10,944 nucleotides of DNA from DAOUFU01 sp034429275 (GCA_034429275.1 DAOUFU010000166.1:1-10944); one strand, 5' to 3'. Shown: positions 1 through 6,180, counted from the first letter of the stretch. The notes: generated from the letters alone by a model not told the origin. A program made the numbers and translations.

Positions 1-327
1 GCCATCCATGTGGGCACCAACCCCGATAAAGTGGCTTCGGTCAAGGCCAAGTGGCAGGAACGCATCGGCGAAGGCGAGCTGGTCATCCTGGATTCGCCCT
101 TCCGCCTGCTCTCCGAGCCAATCCGCGAATATATCCAGGCCATCCTCGACGAAAACCCGAACACCTTCGTGCACGTCATCATGGGCCACCTGGTGATGGA
201 CACCTATTGGGAACAGGCCCTGCACCAGAACACCGCCTTCATCTTCAACCTGGTGCTCAGCCGCATGGATCGCGTGGTGATGACCAGCGTGCCCTACCAG
301 ATTCATCGCGAAGACGCTAAAACCTAG
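1..327 (+). CDS. APC-family permease, C-terminal fragment (5' end outside window)
   Basis: The reading frame is open from the first base and stops with TAG at 325-327, giving the last 108 residues of a longer protein. No membrane helix is visible. The fragment resembles the soluble C-terminal tail of large APC-superfamily amino acid/cation permeases: a segment like LVILDSPFRLLSEPI (about residues 28-42), then a hydrophobic FVHVIMGHLVMDTYWEQALH stretch, and a terminal VVMTSVPYQIH. In that family the matching pieces read roughly 'SPYRsLvxPl', 'vxVvlPxfvxxxWWexxLHNQ' and 'VVtxVPYxl'. The tail is cytoplasmic, and the missing N-terminal part should hold about 12 membrane segments. The substrate cannot be told from this piece. 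A GTG at 10 is in frame but is internal sequence, not a start. The gap of 83 nt to the next gene contains a hairpin, so co-transcription is uncertain. Confidence 0.75.
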   Translation, partial: AIHVGTNPDKVASVKAKWQERIGEGELVILDSPFRLLSEPIREYIQAILDENPNTFVHVIMGHLVMDTYWEQALHQNTAFIFNLVLSRMDRVVMTSVPYQIHREDAKT

Positions 328-352
328 CTGAGGTTGTTCCGGTATTTCTCAC

Positions 353-389
353 CCTTCCGGTGCGCGCAACTGCTGCACGCGCCGGAAGG
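353..389 (+). repeat. Inverted repeat (hairpin) between permease and scaffold gene
   Basis: Bases 353-367 pair with 375-389 over 15 positions with one mismatch and one G-T wobble, leaving a 7-nt loop (368-374). The outer arms are CCTTCCGG and CCGGAAGG. No T-run follows on the + strand, so it is not a standard intrinsic terminator. It could be a terminator of another kind or a structured 5' leader of the downstream operon. It ends 21 nt before the ATG at 411. Confidence 0.55.
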
Positions 390-410
390 TCAATCCTACA
401 GCAGGAATTC

Positions 411-839
411 ATGAATCTGTACCTGGATGCCATCATCGATCACGGGCAGCACCCGCGTCACTTCGCCGATCCTCTCTCGCCCGCCGACATCGACTACCGC
501 GCCGATAACCCCTTCTGTGGCGACTGGCTGCGCCTCACCGCGCGGCTGAATGACGAGCAGCGCATCACCGCCATCGCCTGGCAGGGGGAAGGCTGCACCA
601 TCTGCCTGGCATCGGCCTCGATGCTCGGCGAAAAGCTGCTCGGACGCACCCTCGACGACCTGCGCAGCTTGAGCAAAAGCGACATTCTGGCTATGCTTGG
701 CATCGAACTGAGCCAGACGCGTCTCAAATGCGCCCTGCTGTCGCTCCAGGTTTTCATGGGCGGCGCGTATGGCCTGACCCACTGGACCGGTTCCACCGAG
801 CCGCCGAATACCCCATCACAGGGAGCGGAACCCGCATGA
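411..839 (+). CDS. NifU/IscU/SufU-family iron-sulfur cluster scaffold protein
   Basis: This 142-residue protein belongs to the NifU N-terminal family, scaffolds or sulfur acceptors that take sulfur from a cysteine desulfurase and build Fe-S clusters in the cytoplasm. The three family cysteines and the aspartate are present: C36 and D38 in NPFCGDW, C62 in GEGCTICLASAS, and C107 in RLKCALL. C65 is an extra cysteine next to C62. The C62-C107 spacing (45) is close to IscU (about 43) and lacks the roughly 20-residue insertion that makes this spacing about 62 in Bacillus SufU. However, the residue before the last cysteine is Lys as in SufU, not His as in IscU, so it looks intermediate. The ATG at 411 is chosen because GCAGGAA lies just upstream and the homologous N-terminus (LYLDAIIDHGQHPRH) starts there. 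The frame is open further upstream to a GTG at 360. The stop overlaps the next gene's ATG (ATGA), which implies translational coupling. No desulfurase or SufBCD gene is visible. Confidence 0.88.
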   Translation: MNLYLDAIIDHGQHPRHFADPLSPADIDYRADNPFCGDWLRLTARLNDEQRITAIAWQGEGCTICLASASMLGEKLLGRTLDDLRSLSKSDILAMLGIELSQTRLKCALLSLQVFMGGAYGLTHWTGSTEPPNTPSQGAEPA

Positions 840-2350
840 TTATGCCCGAATTCACCATCCCCGTTACCGAAAGTCTTCGCGCCGCGCTCACCCTGGCCGA
901 AGATGAGGCGGCGCGTCGCCACAGTGCGTTCCTCGATGTCGAGCACCTGGCGCTCGGCGCGCTCAGCCATCCCGGCGGCGCAGCCCGCGCCATGTGCGAA
1001 TCGAACGGGGTCAACGTGCAAGCCGTCTATGACCGCATCGCCGCCCAGGTGGGCATCGAGCGCTCCGCACCCGTCAAGCCCAAAGGCATGAGCCGGGTAG
1101 CCAAACTGGTGCTCGAACGCGCTGTCTCCGAGGCGCGCAGTCTCGGCCATGGCGCGGTCACCGACGGTCACCTGCTGCTGGCCCTGCTGTGCGAGCGCGA
1201 CGGCATCGTGCACGATGCGTTCGCCGCCACCCCCTTGACCGAATACGGCGCGCGTGTCTATTTACGCGACCGCCTGCCCGCCTCCGAGCGCGGCGGCGGC
1301 GCGCGTCCCGGACCGGGTCGCCCGCTGGCCGGAGGTGCGAGCTACCACCCCTCATTGCTCGACCGGGCGCGCGCCTTGCTGGGCATCGGGCGCAAATCGA
1401 CGGTAGACAAGCGCCCCAATCGCCGGGGCCGCCCCGTGATCGTGGTTGATCCCAACCAGCCGCGCACCGCGCGTCCTGCCGCCGCGGGCTCCAGCCGCCT
1501 GCCGATGATCATCGGCATCGTGCTCGCCATCATCGCGCTGATGGTCGCCTTCCTGCCGCCGGAGACCGTCTTCACCTTTGTGTTTGTCTTCGTCGGTTGG
1601 ATCTTCTCGGTCACCCTGCACGAATTCGGACACGCCCTGGTCGCCTATTGGGGCGGCGACTACACGGTGAAAGACAAGGGGTACCTGTCGTTTAACCCGC
1701 TCAAATACACGCACCCCATGCTCAGCATCGCCATGCCGCTGATCTTCCTGGTGCTGGGCGGCATCGGCCTGCCCGGCGGCGCGGTCTACATTGAACGCCA
1801 CCGCCTCAAGAACCAGTGGTGGGGCGCGGCGGTCTCCGCCGCCGGACCCGCCGCCAATCTCTTGTTCGCCATCTTGCTGGCGCTGCCGTTCGCCGTCGGC
1901 CTGGTCGATGTGAACACCGTGCGCGATAACCTGGTGTTCGCCCTCAACCGCAACTATTTCATGGACCGCGCCCCTGGCCTCACCGAAGACCAGGTGCGCG
2001 TGCGGCTGGGCATCGAAGACAGCAACTCGATCTGGGACAACGAGATGATCTGGTCAGCGGTGGCCCTGCTGGCGATGCTGCAAATCTCCGCCGTCGTGCT
2101 CAACCTGCTGCCGATCCCGCCGCTCGATGGCTCCGGCATCATCGAGCCGTTTCTCGATCCCCAGACGCGCTACCAGTATATGCAGCTTGCCCGCTATGGC
2201 CTGCTGATCGTGTTCATCCTGTTTTGGTATGTGGACCCGATCAACAACGCGTTTTGGAACCTGGTGTTCGACATCACCAAGGCGCTCGGTGTGCCGCCCA
2301 ATGTCGCCAACGCCGCCCTGATCGAGCGCTTCTTGTTCTGGCGGAATTGA
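836..2350 (+). CDS. Clp N-terminal domain fused to site-2 protease (M50 family) membrane metalloprotease
   Basis: This 504-residue protein has two parts. Residues about 8-148 look like a Clp N-terminal (double Clp repeat) domain: two related helical units, the first with AFLDVEHLALGAL (31-43) and the second with GAVTDGHLLLALL (106-118). Such domains bind substrates or adaptors in ClpA/ClpC. A Gly/Pro/Arg-rich linker (about 149-221) follows. Residues about 222-470 are a polytopic membrane domain with some six hydrophobic segments. It has the zinc motif HEFGH at 262-266 (ligands H262 and H266, catalytic E263), a GPAAN motif at 337-341, and PIPPLDG at 426-432 with D431 as expected third zinc ligand. 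These define site-2 proteases, which cut substrates within or near the membrane. No PDZ or CBS domain is seen. The ATG at 836 overlaps the previous stop; an in-frame ATG at 842 is an alternative. The soluble domain is probably cytoplasmic. Families are clear; the substrate is unknown, and the fusion is unusual. Confidence 0.9.
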   Translation: MIMPEFTIPVTESLRAALTLAEDEAARRHSAFLDVEHLALGALSHPGGAARAMCESNGVNVQAVYDRIAAQVGIERSAPVKPKGMSRVAKLVLERAVSEARSLGHGAVTDGHLLLALLCERDGIVHDAFAATPLTEYGARVYLRDRLPASERGGGARPGPGRPLAGGASYHPSLLDRARALLGIGRKSTVDKRPNRRGRPVIVVDPNQPRTARPAAAGSSRLPMIIGIVLAIIALMVAFLPPETVFTFVFVFVGWIFSVTLHEFGHALVAYWGGDYTVKDKGYLSFNPLKYTHPMLSIAMPLIFLVLGGIGLPGGAVYIERHRLKNQWWGAAVSAAGPAANLLFAILLALPFAVGLVDVNTVRDNLVFALNRNYFMDRAPGLTEDQVRVRLGIEDSNSIWDNEMIWSAVALLAMLQISAVVLNLLPIPPLDGSGIIEPFLDPQTRYQYMQLARYGLLIVFILFWYVDPINNAFWNLVFDITKALGVPPNVANAALIERFLFWRN

Positions 2351-2375
2351 TACCATCTCTGCTCAGGAGGCTCTC

Positions 2376-2690
2376 ATGGCTCGCTTTGTGACCCTCGTCC
2401 CCGCCGATGAACTGCCGCCCGGTGCGCGCGAGGTCTTCGAGGTCGAAGGACTGTATATCGCCGTCTTCAACGTCGATGGCACCGTCTACGCCGTCGAAGA
2501 CGTCTGCACCCACGACGACGGCCCGCTCGCCGATGGTGAGCTGTACGGCTTCGAGATCGAGTGCCCGCGGCACGGCGCGCGGTTTGATATTCGCAGCGGC
2601 AAGGTGACGCGGATGCCCGCCGTCCTGCCGGTGCGCTGGTTCCCGGCCCGCATCGAGGATGGCCAGGTCCAGGTGGACCTCGGCGACTGA
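2376..2690 (+). CDS. Rieske-type [2Fe-2S] ferredoxin
   Basis: This 104-residue soluble protein is a complete stand-alone Rieske domain. The cluster ligands are visible as C44-T-H46 (in VCTHDDGPL) and C63-P-R-H66 (in ECPRHGARFD), two Cys and two His. The short spacing and lack of a membrane anchor match the small ferredoxins of ring-hydroxylating dioxygenases and related small Rieske proteins, not the cytochrome bc1 subunit. Those proteins pass single electrons to a partner enzyme. No oxygenase or reductase is nearby. Small Rieske genes are also known inside SUF-type Fe-S clusters of some bacteria, so its place two genes after a Fe-S scaffold fits a maturation or redox role; that is inference. 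A perfect AGGAGG at 2365-2370 lies 5 nt before the ATG, making this the strongest ribosome binding site of the operon. It starts 25 nt after the protease gene. Confidence 0.92.
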   Translation: MARFVTLVPADELPPGAREVFEVEGLYIAVFNVDGTVYAVEDVCTHDDGPLADGELYGFEIECPRHGARFDIRSGKVTRMPAVLPVRWFPARIEDGQVQVDLGD

Positions 2691-2710
2691 ACGAAAGGAC
2701 CGGCCCCACC

Positions 2711-3433
2711 ATGCCCATCCTCTTCCGCTACGATCCCGCCCTGGTCGAGCGCTTCCCGACCATTCATGCCGCCGTGATCCTGGCACGCGATCTGCGCAAC
2801 GGCCCCACCTCGCCCGCCCTCGCCCAACTCTACGCCGCCGAGCAGGCCGCCGTCAAAGCGCGCCTGGGCGATTCCGCCCTCGGCGATGTGGAGACGTTTG
2901 TCGCCTGGCGGCGCGTCTTTAGTGGCTTTGGAGTCGCCCCCACCAAATATCGCAGCGCTGCCGAGGCCCTGGCCCGCCGCCTGACGCACAAGGGCGACGT
3001 GCCGCCGCTCAATCACCTGGTCGACCTCGGCAACCTGATCAGCCTGCGCTACGGGTTGCCGGTCGCCGTCTTTGATCGCCGCGCCCACACCGGGACCGTC
3101 ACCGTGCGTTTCGCCACCGGCACCGAGCGCTTCACCGACCTGGGCACCGACGAAGTCCAATATCCCGACCCCGGCGAAGTGATCTTCGTGGACGATACCG
3201 GGCTGGTTTGCGCCCGACGCTGGTGCTGGCGTCAGAGTGCACAAAGCGCCGCACGCGAAGATACCCAGGCCGCGCTCATCACCATCGAGGCGCACCACGC
3301 CTCTGCCCAGGCCGACATCGCCGCCGCCCTCGCCGATACGCTCGCCCTGCTGCGCGACCACGTGCCCGGCGTCCGCTGCGAGTCCGCGCTGCTCTCTGCC
3401 GCCCAGCCAGAATTTTCCACCGCCGACGCCTGA
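2711..3433 (+). CDS. Stand-alone B3/B4 domain protein (PheRS beta-subunit editing-domain-like)
   Basis: This 240-residue soluble protein has the features of free-standing B3/B4 proteins, related to the tRNA-binding and editing module of phenylalanyl-tRNA synthetase beta. Visible family-like stretches are APTKYRSAAEALARRL (76-91), PPLNHLVDLGNLISLRYGLP (98-117), PDPGEVIFVDD (152-162) and ARRWCWRQS (168-176). The N-terminal 70 residues and the Ala-rich C-terminus (about 180-240) flank the core. By homology it could clear mischarged aminoacyl-tRNA or bind a related ligand, but free-standing members are poorly characterised and no biochemical role can be assigned from sequence. AAGGA at 2695-2699 sits 11 nt before the ATG, a somewhat long spacing. 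The gene is 20 nt downstream of the Rieske gene and is the last of the operon, ending just before the hairpin terminator. Confidence 0.82.
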   Translation: MPILFRYDPALVERFPTIHAAVILARDLRNGPTSPALAQLYAAEQAAVKARLGDSALGDVETFVAWRRVFSGFGVAPTKYRSAAEALARRLTHKGDVPPLNHLVDLGNLISLRYGLPVAVFDRRAHTGTVTVRFATGTERFTDLGTDEVQYPDPGEVIFVDDTGLVCARRWCWRQSAQSAAREDTQAALITIEAHHASAQADIAAALADTLALLRDHVPGVRCESALLSAAQPEFSTADA

Positions 3434-3445
3434 CCGACTGGAAAA

Positions 3446-3477
3446 ACACAACCCGGCGCACTATGGCCGGGTTGTGT
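3446..3477. terminator. Bidirectional intrinsic terminator between convergent genes
   Basis: A perfect 12-bp stem (3446-3457 with 3466-3477, arms ACACAACCCGGC and GCCGGGTTGTGT) encloses an 8-nt loop. The five A's at 3442-3446 give a U-run for the minus strand, the better terminator of the two. On the plus strand T-rich sequence (GTCTGTTTCCCGTTT) follows. It lies between the end of the operon (3433) and the end of the convergent gene (3520), so it probably serves both. Confidence 0.8.
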
Positions 3478-3519
3478 GTCTGTTTCCCGTTTCTGACTGC
3501 CGCGTCCGAAAGATCGGCG

Positions 3520-4812
3520 CTATTCCTGCCCCACCACCGGCAGAATCTCGGTGTCGCCTTCGATCACCGCCATCAGGTTGCCGTACAACCATGCCGATGT
3601 GCCCGAATCCGGGCGCGTGATGCGGAACCAGGTGCCGTCCGCGTTTTTCGCTTCCAGGTAGACGATTTCCCCATTGAGGATCGTATCCACGATCTCGGCG
3701 GTGGTCGAAGCGCCCGCCCGCAGGTTGGCCGAAGCCGACGACGTCTGCACCCGCCCGATCACCGGCAGCACCGTCGCAATATCCGCCCGCTCCGTCTCCA
3801 CCTTCTCCCAGCCGGTCAACCGCTCGCTGACGTTCAGGGTATTGGTCAGATTCTGCTGGCGGCCCGTGCTCAAATCCTGCCGCACGATGTCCCACGCCAC
3901 CACGTTCACCAGGTCGTCGGTGTCGCGCATATAGGCGATCTGGCGCTGATCCGGGCTGAACATCGGCTCGCGCTCGATCACCGAGGGCGTCAGCGTGACA
4001 TTCCGCGCCTCAGCCTGGTCGCAGCCGCCGCCCGCATACACACACGCCGCCGGCATGACGAAGACGTCCGCCTCGCCCGAAACCTGCAAATCGGTCGCAA
4101 ACGCGATCCACTGCCCGTCAGGACTCCAGTTAGGCGTCAGGCCCACCGCCACCGGGATTTCCGTGCCGCTGTCCGTATCCAGCACGCGCACTTCCCAGCG
4201 CAGATCGTTCGGCTCGATGATGTAGCGGTTATACAACAGGTAACGCCCGGTCGGGTCGAAGGTCGCGCGGCCCAGGTCGCTCTCGAAGCGCGCCAGCGGG
4301 GCCGCCTCCCCTGTTGCCAGGTCGAACAGGTACGCCCCATACAGGTCATCTTCGCGGTTGGAGTAGATCACCACCTTGCTCCCGTCAGGATACCAGTCAC
4401 CCGCGTAGTCCTGGTACGGCCCCTCGTTGACCACCAGCGGGCCGCTCAACCCCGACTGCATATCCAGCACCGAGACCACCGCCGTCCGGTTAGGATCGGG
4501 CAGCCCATCCGAGCCGAGCGCGTGCCAGTCCGTCGGCGAGAAACCGCCGCATATCCGCGTATACAGCACCCGTGTCCCGTCCGGACTCCACTTGCCATCG
4601 CGCAGCCAGCAGTTTGCCGTCTCTTCGCGCAGCAGATAGACCTGCTCGCTGCCATCGGCCAACATGGTATACAGCCCGGCATCGTCGCCCACGATCAACC
4701 GGCCCGGCGGAACCGGCGTGAGCGGCCCACCTTGCGCATGGGCGCTCCCGGCAGCCAGCGCCATCACCACCAGAATCAGTAGCATGGCCATGCCTGTCTT
4801 TGACCTCATCAT
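3520..4812 (-). CDS. Secreted TolB-like beta-propeller (PD40) protein with C-terminal SH3b domain
   Basis: This 430-residue protein has a signal peptide (charged MMRSKTG, hydrophobic core MAMLLILVVMALAAG, likely AHA cleavage near residue 26, no lipobox Cys). The body carries PD40/WD40-like blade motifs: WSPDG (75-79), WYPDG (140-144), FDPTG (185-189), WSPDG (229-233) and a degenerate FSPDQ (285-289). These are typical of TolB-type propellers. Residues about 357-418 form a bacterial SH3 domain (ANLRAGASTTAEIVDTILNG, then GTWFRI), a fold often used to bind cell-wall peptides. It should therefore act outside the membrane, as a binding or scaffold protein; no catalytic motif is seen. AAGGGA (4819-4824) lies 6 nt before the ATG at 4812, which is preferred. 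A GTG at 4818 directly abuts this site and is less likely. A second ATG at 4809 is possible. The gene is monocistronic here and convergent to the upstream operon. Confidence 0.85.
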   Translation of the reverse strand: MMRSKTGMAMLLILVVMALAAGSAHAQGGPLTPVPPGRLIVGDDAGLYTMLADGSEQVYLLREETANCWLRDGKWSPDGTRVLYTRICGGFSPTDWHALGSDGLPDPNRTAVVSVLDMQSGLSGPLVVNEGPYQDYAGDWYPDGSKVVIYSNREDDLYGAYLFDLATGEAAPLARFESDLGRATFDPTGRYLLYNRYIIEPNDLRWEVRVLDTDSGTEIPVAVGLTPNWSPDGQWIAFATDLQVSGEADVFVMPAACVYAGGGCDQAEARNVTLTPSVIEREPMFSPDQRQIAYMRDTDDLVNVVAWDIVRQDLSTGRQQNLTNTLNVSERLTGWEKVETERADIATVLPVIGRVQTSSASANLRAGASTTAEIVDTILNGEIVYLEAKNADGTWFRITRPDSGTSAWLYGNLMAVIEGDTEILPVVGQE

Positions 4813-4885
4813 GCTCACTCCCTTTCACACGCGCGCCGACCGGCGACCTAATGATCCGCGATGAGTTCCGAGTTCGCTAGTGTTA

Positions 4886-4914
4886 GTTATTGCCCGTTGC
4901 GCGGCGAATGTCAA
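4886..4914 (-). promoter_or_regulatory. Candidate sigma70-type promoter for the propeller/SH3b gene
   Basis: Read on the minus strand, a perfect TTGACA (4914-4909) is followed after exactly 17 nt by AATAAC (4891-4886), which matches 4 of 6 bases of TATAAT. It lies about 75 nt before the ATG at 4812. The -35 and spacing are convincing; the -10 is only fair. Confidence 0.5.
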
Positions 4915-4931
4915 GTTGAAGACGAGGTGCG

Positions 4932-5017
4932 AGTGCATTCCAGATTGGGGGCGAGTTTGCGAGGGCTTCGCCCCCGTAAGATATTTTGACAAGGTGAGCA
5001 GATTGGGGGTGAGGCCA
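4932..5017. repeat. Degenerate repeat-derived segment in the divergent intergenic region
   Basis: The 386-nt gap 4813-5198 has no convincing gene. The motif AGATTGGGGG followed by YGAG occurs twice (from 4932 and from 5000). GGGGGCGA (4937-4944) can pair with TCGCCCCC (4958-4965). GGGGGTGAGGCCA (5005-5017) is identical to the arm of the palindromic repeat at 6123-6135, in the same orientation. This looks like a decayed relative of that repeat. From about 5055 on the sequence becomes AT-richer and probably holds the promoter of the next gene. Confidence 0.45.
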
Positions 5018-5106
5018 GGCAGCGCCCCGCGACCTCATGCCCCGAAAATGGAATATACCCTTCGCCTTCTTAGTGGAAAAATTTCATCACTTTTTCACAC
5101 ATTGCT

Positions 5107-5127
5107 TTGACAGAAACTCATTATAAT
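5107..5127 (+). promoter_or_regulatory. Possible promoter elements of the secreted six-Cys gene
   Basis: A perfect TATAAT lies at 5122-5127, about 70 nt before the ATG at 5199, in an AT-rich stretch. A perfect TTGACA lies at 5107-5112, but the spacing between them is only 9 nt, too short for a normal sigma70 pair. No good -35 is seen 16-18 nt upstream of TATAAT. The -10 may work alone, or the two hexamers may belong to different signals. Confidence 0.35.
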
Positions 5128-5198
5128 CGAAATCGAGATCCATCTTGAGAACCGCTGCTCATATAACCAACCTCAAATAACCAAGTGGAGAAAACCTG

Positions 5199-5951
5199 AT
5201 GACTTCAAAGCGTTTTCTGGCGAGTTTGATTGTGCTTGCACTGGCTGGTCTGGCAGTTTCGGTCCCCGCAGTCTTTGCCGCTGCGACAGCGCAGGGAGTC
5301 GCGCTCTCATCCTACTCAGATTGTACGGTAGCAGGTTTGGATCTCACGCTGACCACGGTCAACGCATCGCGCGAGTACGGTCTGGCCACCGATGAGGGGG
5401 GAAACACGATCCTTGAGTTCGAAGACTCCACCGGCCTAAGCAATTTCTCCGGCACCTTTCTCGGTTATCATTTCCCATTCTCCGCTCAACCCGATGGCAC
5501 GATTATCACATTGTACGCATACGTTGGCGAGACTCCCCCCTCGCCTGCCGACACGGCACAATTCTATTTGCGGTACCGCTGCAGCAGCGAAGGCGAGCAG
5601 CAGGTTCTTGATAGCTGCTATGGCCCCTATGGCACATGCTGGGGAGGCACTGCCCCGGCAGCAGCCGAACCGGTTCCCGGCTGCGACATTTCGGTCTACG
5701 TTCCTCCCCAGGCCGTCATGGGACGGTTTGTCGCCGAGACACCTGCCTATTGGGCACCCGGCAAACTCACCTCTCCGCTGGTGACCATCGCCGAGGGCAA
5801 GACTTATCTTGTGGTGGGCCAGGACGCAACCGGCGAGTATCGCAAAGTCTTGCTCCAGTGCACCTATGTCTGGGTCCCGGCCAACACCGTCGGCCCCAAC
5901 CCGGATGCCGTGTGGAATAATCAACCGCTACCAACCACTGTCGTCGAATAG
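5199..5951 (+). CDS. Secreted protein of unknown function, six cysteines
   Basis: The 250-residue product starts with a clear signal peptide (MTSKRF, hydrophobic core to about residue 22, VFA cleavage near 27). The mature part has six cysteines (42, 128, 140, 147, 162, 221), an even number that fits disulfides in an exported protein. It looks beta-rich, with alternating hydrophobic strands such as TIITLYAYVG and KTYLVVGQD, and ends with VWVPANTVGPNPDAVWNNQP. No family is recognised, and no membrane anchor or sorting signal is seen after the signal peptide. GTGGAG (5185-5190) lies 8 nt before the ATG. Codon choice is looser than in the neighbours (more TTG, GCA, TCA and GTT, especially at the 5' end), and the gene lies between a decayed and a full copy of a palindromic repeat. 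This may reflect transfer or low expression. It is monocistronic. Confidence 0.8.
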   Translation: MTSKRFLASLIVLALAGLAVSVPAVFAAATAQGVALSSYSDCTVAGLDLTLTTVNASREYGLATDEGGNTILEFEDSTGLSNFSGTFLGYHFPFSAQPDGTIITLYAYVGETPPSPADTAQFYLRYRCSSEGEQQVLDSCYGPYGTCWGGTAPAAAEPVPGCDISVYVPPQAVMGRFVAETPAYWAPGKLTSPLVTIAEGKTYLVVGQDATGEYRKVLLQCTYVWVPANTVGPNPDAVWNNQPLPTTVVE

Positions 5952-6024
5952 GCCCGACTTTGTGCGGCCCATCGGCACATAGCTTCGGGTAAGTTGTAAG
6001 TAGTCCCTTGCAGTTCGTAAGCCA

Positions 6025-6180
6025 TGGACTCGCGAGAGTCCGGCCTCACCCCCGCCCCCGTCTGCCCCCTCAAGCCGAAAGCATTCGGAGAGGGGGCGAA
6101 GCGGCCCGGTTTTGGGCCGCGCGGGGGTGAGGCCAGCCCGTCGCCCTCCCCTATCCGAATCAAATTGCCAAAACCCATCA
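6025..6180 (-). repeat. Structured palindromic repeat, full-length copy (copy C, inverted)
   Basis: Outer 14-bp inverted arms GGCCTCACCCCCGC (6042-6055) and GCGGGGGTGAGGCC (6121-6134) enclose nested hairpins. GCCCCCTC (6064-6071) pairs with GAGGGGGC (6090-6097), with CCGAA/TTCGG (6075-6079, 6084-6088) inside it. GCGGCCC (6101-6107) pairs with GGGCCGC (6114-6120). A small hairpin GGACTC-GCGA-GAGTCC (6025-6040) flanks the left. Read on the minus strand, the element aligns with the two copies near 10459 and 10641, including about 45 nt of flank up to 6180. Apparent reading frames here have no coding support. Confidence 0.8.

Noticed and set aside
360..410. GTG at 360 as start of the scaffold gene
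   Set aside because: The extra 17 codons come from the hairpin region and lack family similarity; the ATG at 411 has a ribosome site and a family-like N-terminus.
2486..3451. A 321-codon minus-strand frame across the Rieske and B3/B4 genes
   Set aside because: The opposite strand codes for two recognisable families with ribosome sites. This frame has a Gly/Ala-rich product without motifs.
3208..4782. A 524-codon plus-strand frame opposite the propeller gene
   Set aside because: It overlaps the end of the B3/B4 gene and the terminator, and its product is Arg/His/Pro-rich without domains. The minus strand has a signal peptide and clear PD40 and SH3b motifs.
4880..5110. Open frame of 76 codons in the divergent intergenic region
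   Set aside because: No ribosome site and no family; it runs through repeat-derived and promoter-like sequence.
6025..6180. CRISPR array or tRNA gene as an explanation for the nested hairpins
   Set aside because: There are no regularly spaced direct repeats with unique spacers. The arm lengths, missing T-loop and D-loop consensus and missing acceptor geometry do not fit a tRNA.
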